DNA from: Lacrimispora xylanolytica
GTDB lineage: Bacteria > Bacillota > Clostridia > Lachnospirales > Lachnospiraceae
DNA: 64,000 nucleotides
Assembly: GCF_026723765.1 (NCBI RefSeq)
Contig: NZ_CP113524.1
Coordinates: 915,001 to 979,000 of the forward strand
Reading direction: 5' to 3'
A program made the position numbers and the translations under genes. How positions within the stretch are numbered: the first letter of the stretch is position 1; the number at the start of each line of letters is the position of its first letter. Shown here piece after piece: positions 62,840-64,000 of the stretch. The notes under the pieces were generated by a model that did no database searches, was not told where the DNA came from, and saw only the letters and a program-made list of their open reading frames with translations.

Positions 62840-64000
62840 ATGAAATTATGGGGCGGACGCTTCACAAAAGAAACCAATCAGCTGGTACACAACTTCAACG
62901 CATCCATATCCTTTGACCAGAAATTCTACCACCAGGATATTGAAGGAAGCATGGCACATGTGAAAATGCTTGCAAAGCAGGGAATCCTTACAGAGGAAGA
63001 CAGGGATACCATTGTTAACGGGCTCATGGGAATTCGGCAAGACCTTGAAAATGGAACTCTTATTATTACAGCAGAGCATGAAGACATTCATTCTTTTGTG
63101 GAAGCTGTTTTAACAGAGCGAATCGGAGAAGCCGGAAAGCGCCTTCATACCGGTCGCAGCCGTAATGATCAGGTCGCACTTGATATGAAGCTCTACACCA
63201 GAGATGAGATCGATGAATTATCCGGCCTGGTAAAAGGCCTCTTAACAGAGCTTTTAAAGGTGATAGAAGAGCATATTGATACTTATATGCCTGGCTTCAC
63301 CCACTTACAGAAAGCTCAGCCAATTACCCTTGCCCATCATATTGGTGCTTATTTTGAAATGTTCGACCGGGACTTCTCCCGTCTTTCTGATATCAGAAAG
63401 AGGATGAACTATTGTCCCTTAGGTTCTGGTGCCCTTGCAGGTACAACCTATCCCTTAGACCGGGAATATACGGCAGAGCTTCTTGGTTTTGACGGCCCTA
63501 CCTTAAATAGTATGGATTCTGTTGCAGACAGGGATTATCTTATTGAGCTGTTAAGCGCTTTGTCTACCATTGCCATGCATTTAAGCAGATTTTGTGAGGA
63601 AATTATTATCTGGAATACCAATGAGTATCGGTTCGTGGAGATCGATGATTCCTACAGCACAGGCAGCAGTATTATGCCTCAGAAGAAGAATCCTGATATT
63701 GCAGAACTGATTCGTGGTAAGGCAGGTAGAGTGTATGGTGCTCTTGTTTCCATCCTTACTACCATGAAGGGAATTCCTCTTGCATACAACAAAGATATGC
63801 AGGAAGACAAGGAATTGACCTTTGATGCCATTGATACAGTAAAAGGCTGTCTTGCCCTGTTTACAGGCATGATTTCCTCCATGTCCTTCCGCAAAGATGT
63901 TATGGAAGCCAGTGCAAAGAATGGTTTTACCAATGCAACGGATGCAGCAGATTATCTGGTAAATCACGGCGTTGCTTTCCGGGATGCTCACGGAATCGTT
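62840..64000 (+). CDS. argH: Argininosuccinate lyase (5' part, cut by window end)
   Basis: The frame is open from ATG 62840 to the right edge: 387 residues of an expected ~460. The enzyme splits argininosuccinate to arginine and fumarate. It opens [20 protein letters not shown] and holds [40 protein letters not shown] and the signature [20 protein letters not shown] with the catalytic serine loop. AGAGGAG precedes the start. argG is not upstream here, so argH may stand alone. Confidence 0.97.
   Translation, partial: MKLWGGRFTKETNQLVHNFNASISFDQKFYHQDIEGSMAHVKMLAKQGILTEEDRDTIVNGLMGIRQDLENGTLIITAEHEDIHSFVEAVLTERIGEAGKRLHTGRSRNDQVALDMKLYTRDEIDELSGLVKGLLTELLKVIEEHIDTYMPGFTHLQKAQPITLAHHIGAYFEMFDRDFSRLSDIRKRMNYCPLGSGALAGTTYPLDREYTAELLGFDGPTLNSMDSVADRDYLIELLSALSTIAMHLSRFCEEIIIWNTNEYRFVEIDDSYSTGSSIMPQKKNPDIAELIRGKAGRVYGALVSILTTMKGIPLAYNKDMQEDKELTFDAIDTVKGCLALFTGMISSMSFRKDVMEASAKNGFTNATDAADYLVNHGVAFRDAHGIV

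Overview
The window looks like chromosomal DNA of a strict anaerobe from the Lachnospiraceae (Clostridium cluster XIVa, Lacrimispora-like). The basis is low-to-moderate GC, strong AGGAGG ribosome binding sites, several TTG/GTG starts, a Rex/iron-ADH neighbourhood, LexA boxes of the Gram-positive GAAC-N4-GTTC type, and gene families typical of this group (DUF5688, CdaR, CvfB, ThrE-type split exporters). No species name can be justified from the sequence alone.

Layout. 1-1740: 3' part of a 23S rRNA gene followed by tRNA-Gly and a terminator, with no 5S gene between them. 2.0-15 kb: housekeeping and accessory genes on the + strand (cytidylate-kinase-like protein, L,D-transpeptidase, aminotransferase/VanZ/truA, CDF transporter, ECF sigma factor with an RsgI-like anti-sigma, two tRNA-Gln genes, acyl-ACP thioesterase/CvfB/methyltransferase, an MsmX-like sugar ABC ATPase, a CdaR regulator), then five 119-bp tandem repeats. 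15.1-19.3 kb: the division/cell-wall hydrolase cluster ftsE-ftsX-M23 peptidase-S41 peptidase. 19.3-29.2 kb: threonine aldolase, uvrB with a LexA box, feoA-feoB, a split threonine/serine exporter, a DUF5688 protein, a small membrane protein and a tandem-HD (HD-GYP) protein.

29.3-49.6 kb is the unusual part: a phage-derived locus on the - strand with a tail module only. In transcription order it has a small ORF, a predicted single-chain two-barrel RNA polymerase of the YonO/QDE-1 superfamily, a double zinc-ribbon protein, a regulatory gap with a LexA box and a hairpin, two assembly-type proteins, a tail-tube-like protein, a 2118-aa tape measure protein, and six distal tail/baseplate/fibre proteins. 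Divergent to the polymerase operon lies a gene resembling the SPbeta repressor MrpR (a tyrosine-recombinase fold that has lost its catalytic residues). Beyond it is a small gene whose promoter is bracketed by two LexA boxes. I see no capsid, portal, terminase, integrase, replication or lysis gene. The distal end is cut by a truncated IS256-family element. My reading, which is inference, is a DNA-damage-inducible, non-contractile tail-particle (F-tailocin-like) or decayed-prophage locus run by its own RNA polymerase.

50.7-64 kb returns to housekeeping DNA: tRNA-Arg, a membrane-anchored protein, queA - ABC-class ATPase - rex - LysR regulator, an iron-containing alcohol dehydrogenase, cbiK-apbE, a GtrA-like and a YfhO-like membrane protein, and the first 1161 bases of argH, which runs off the right edge.
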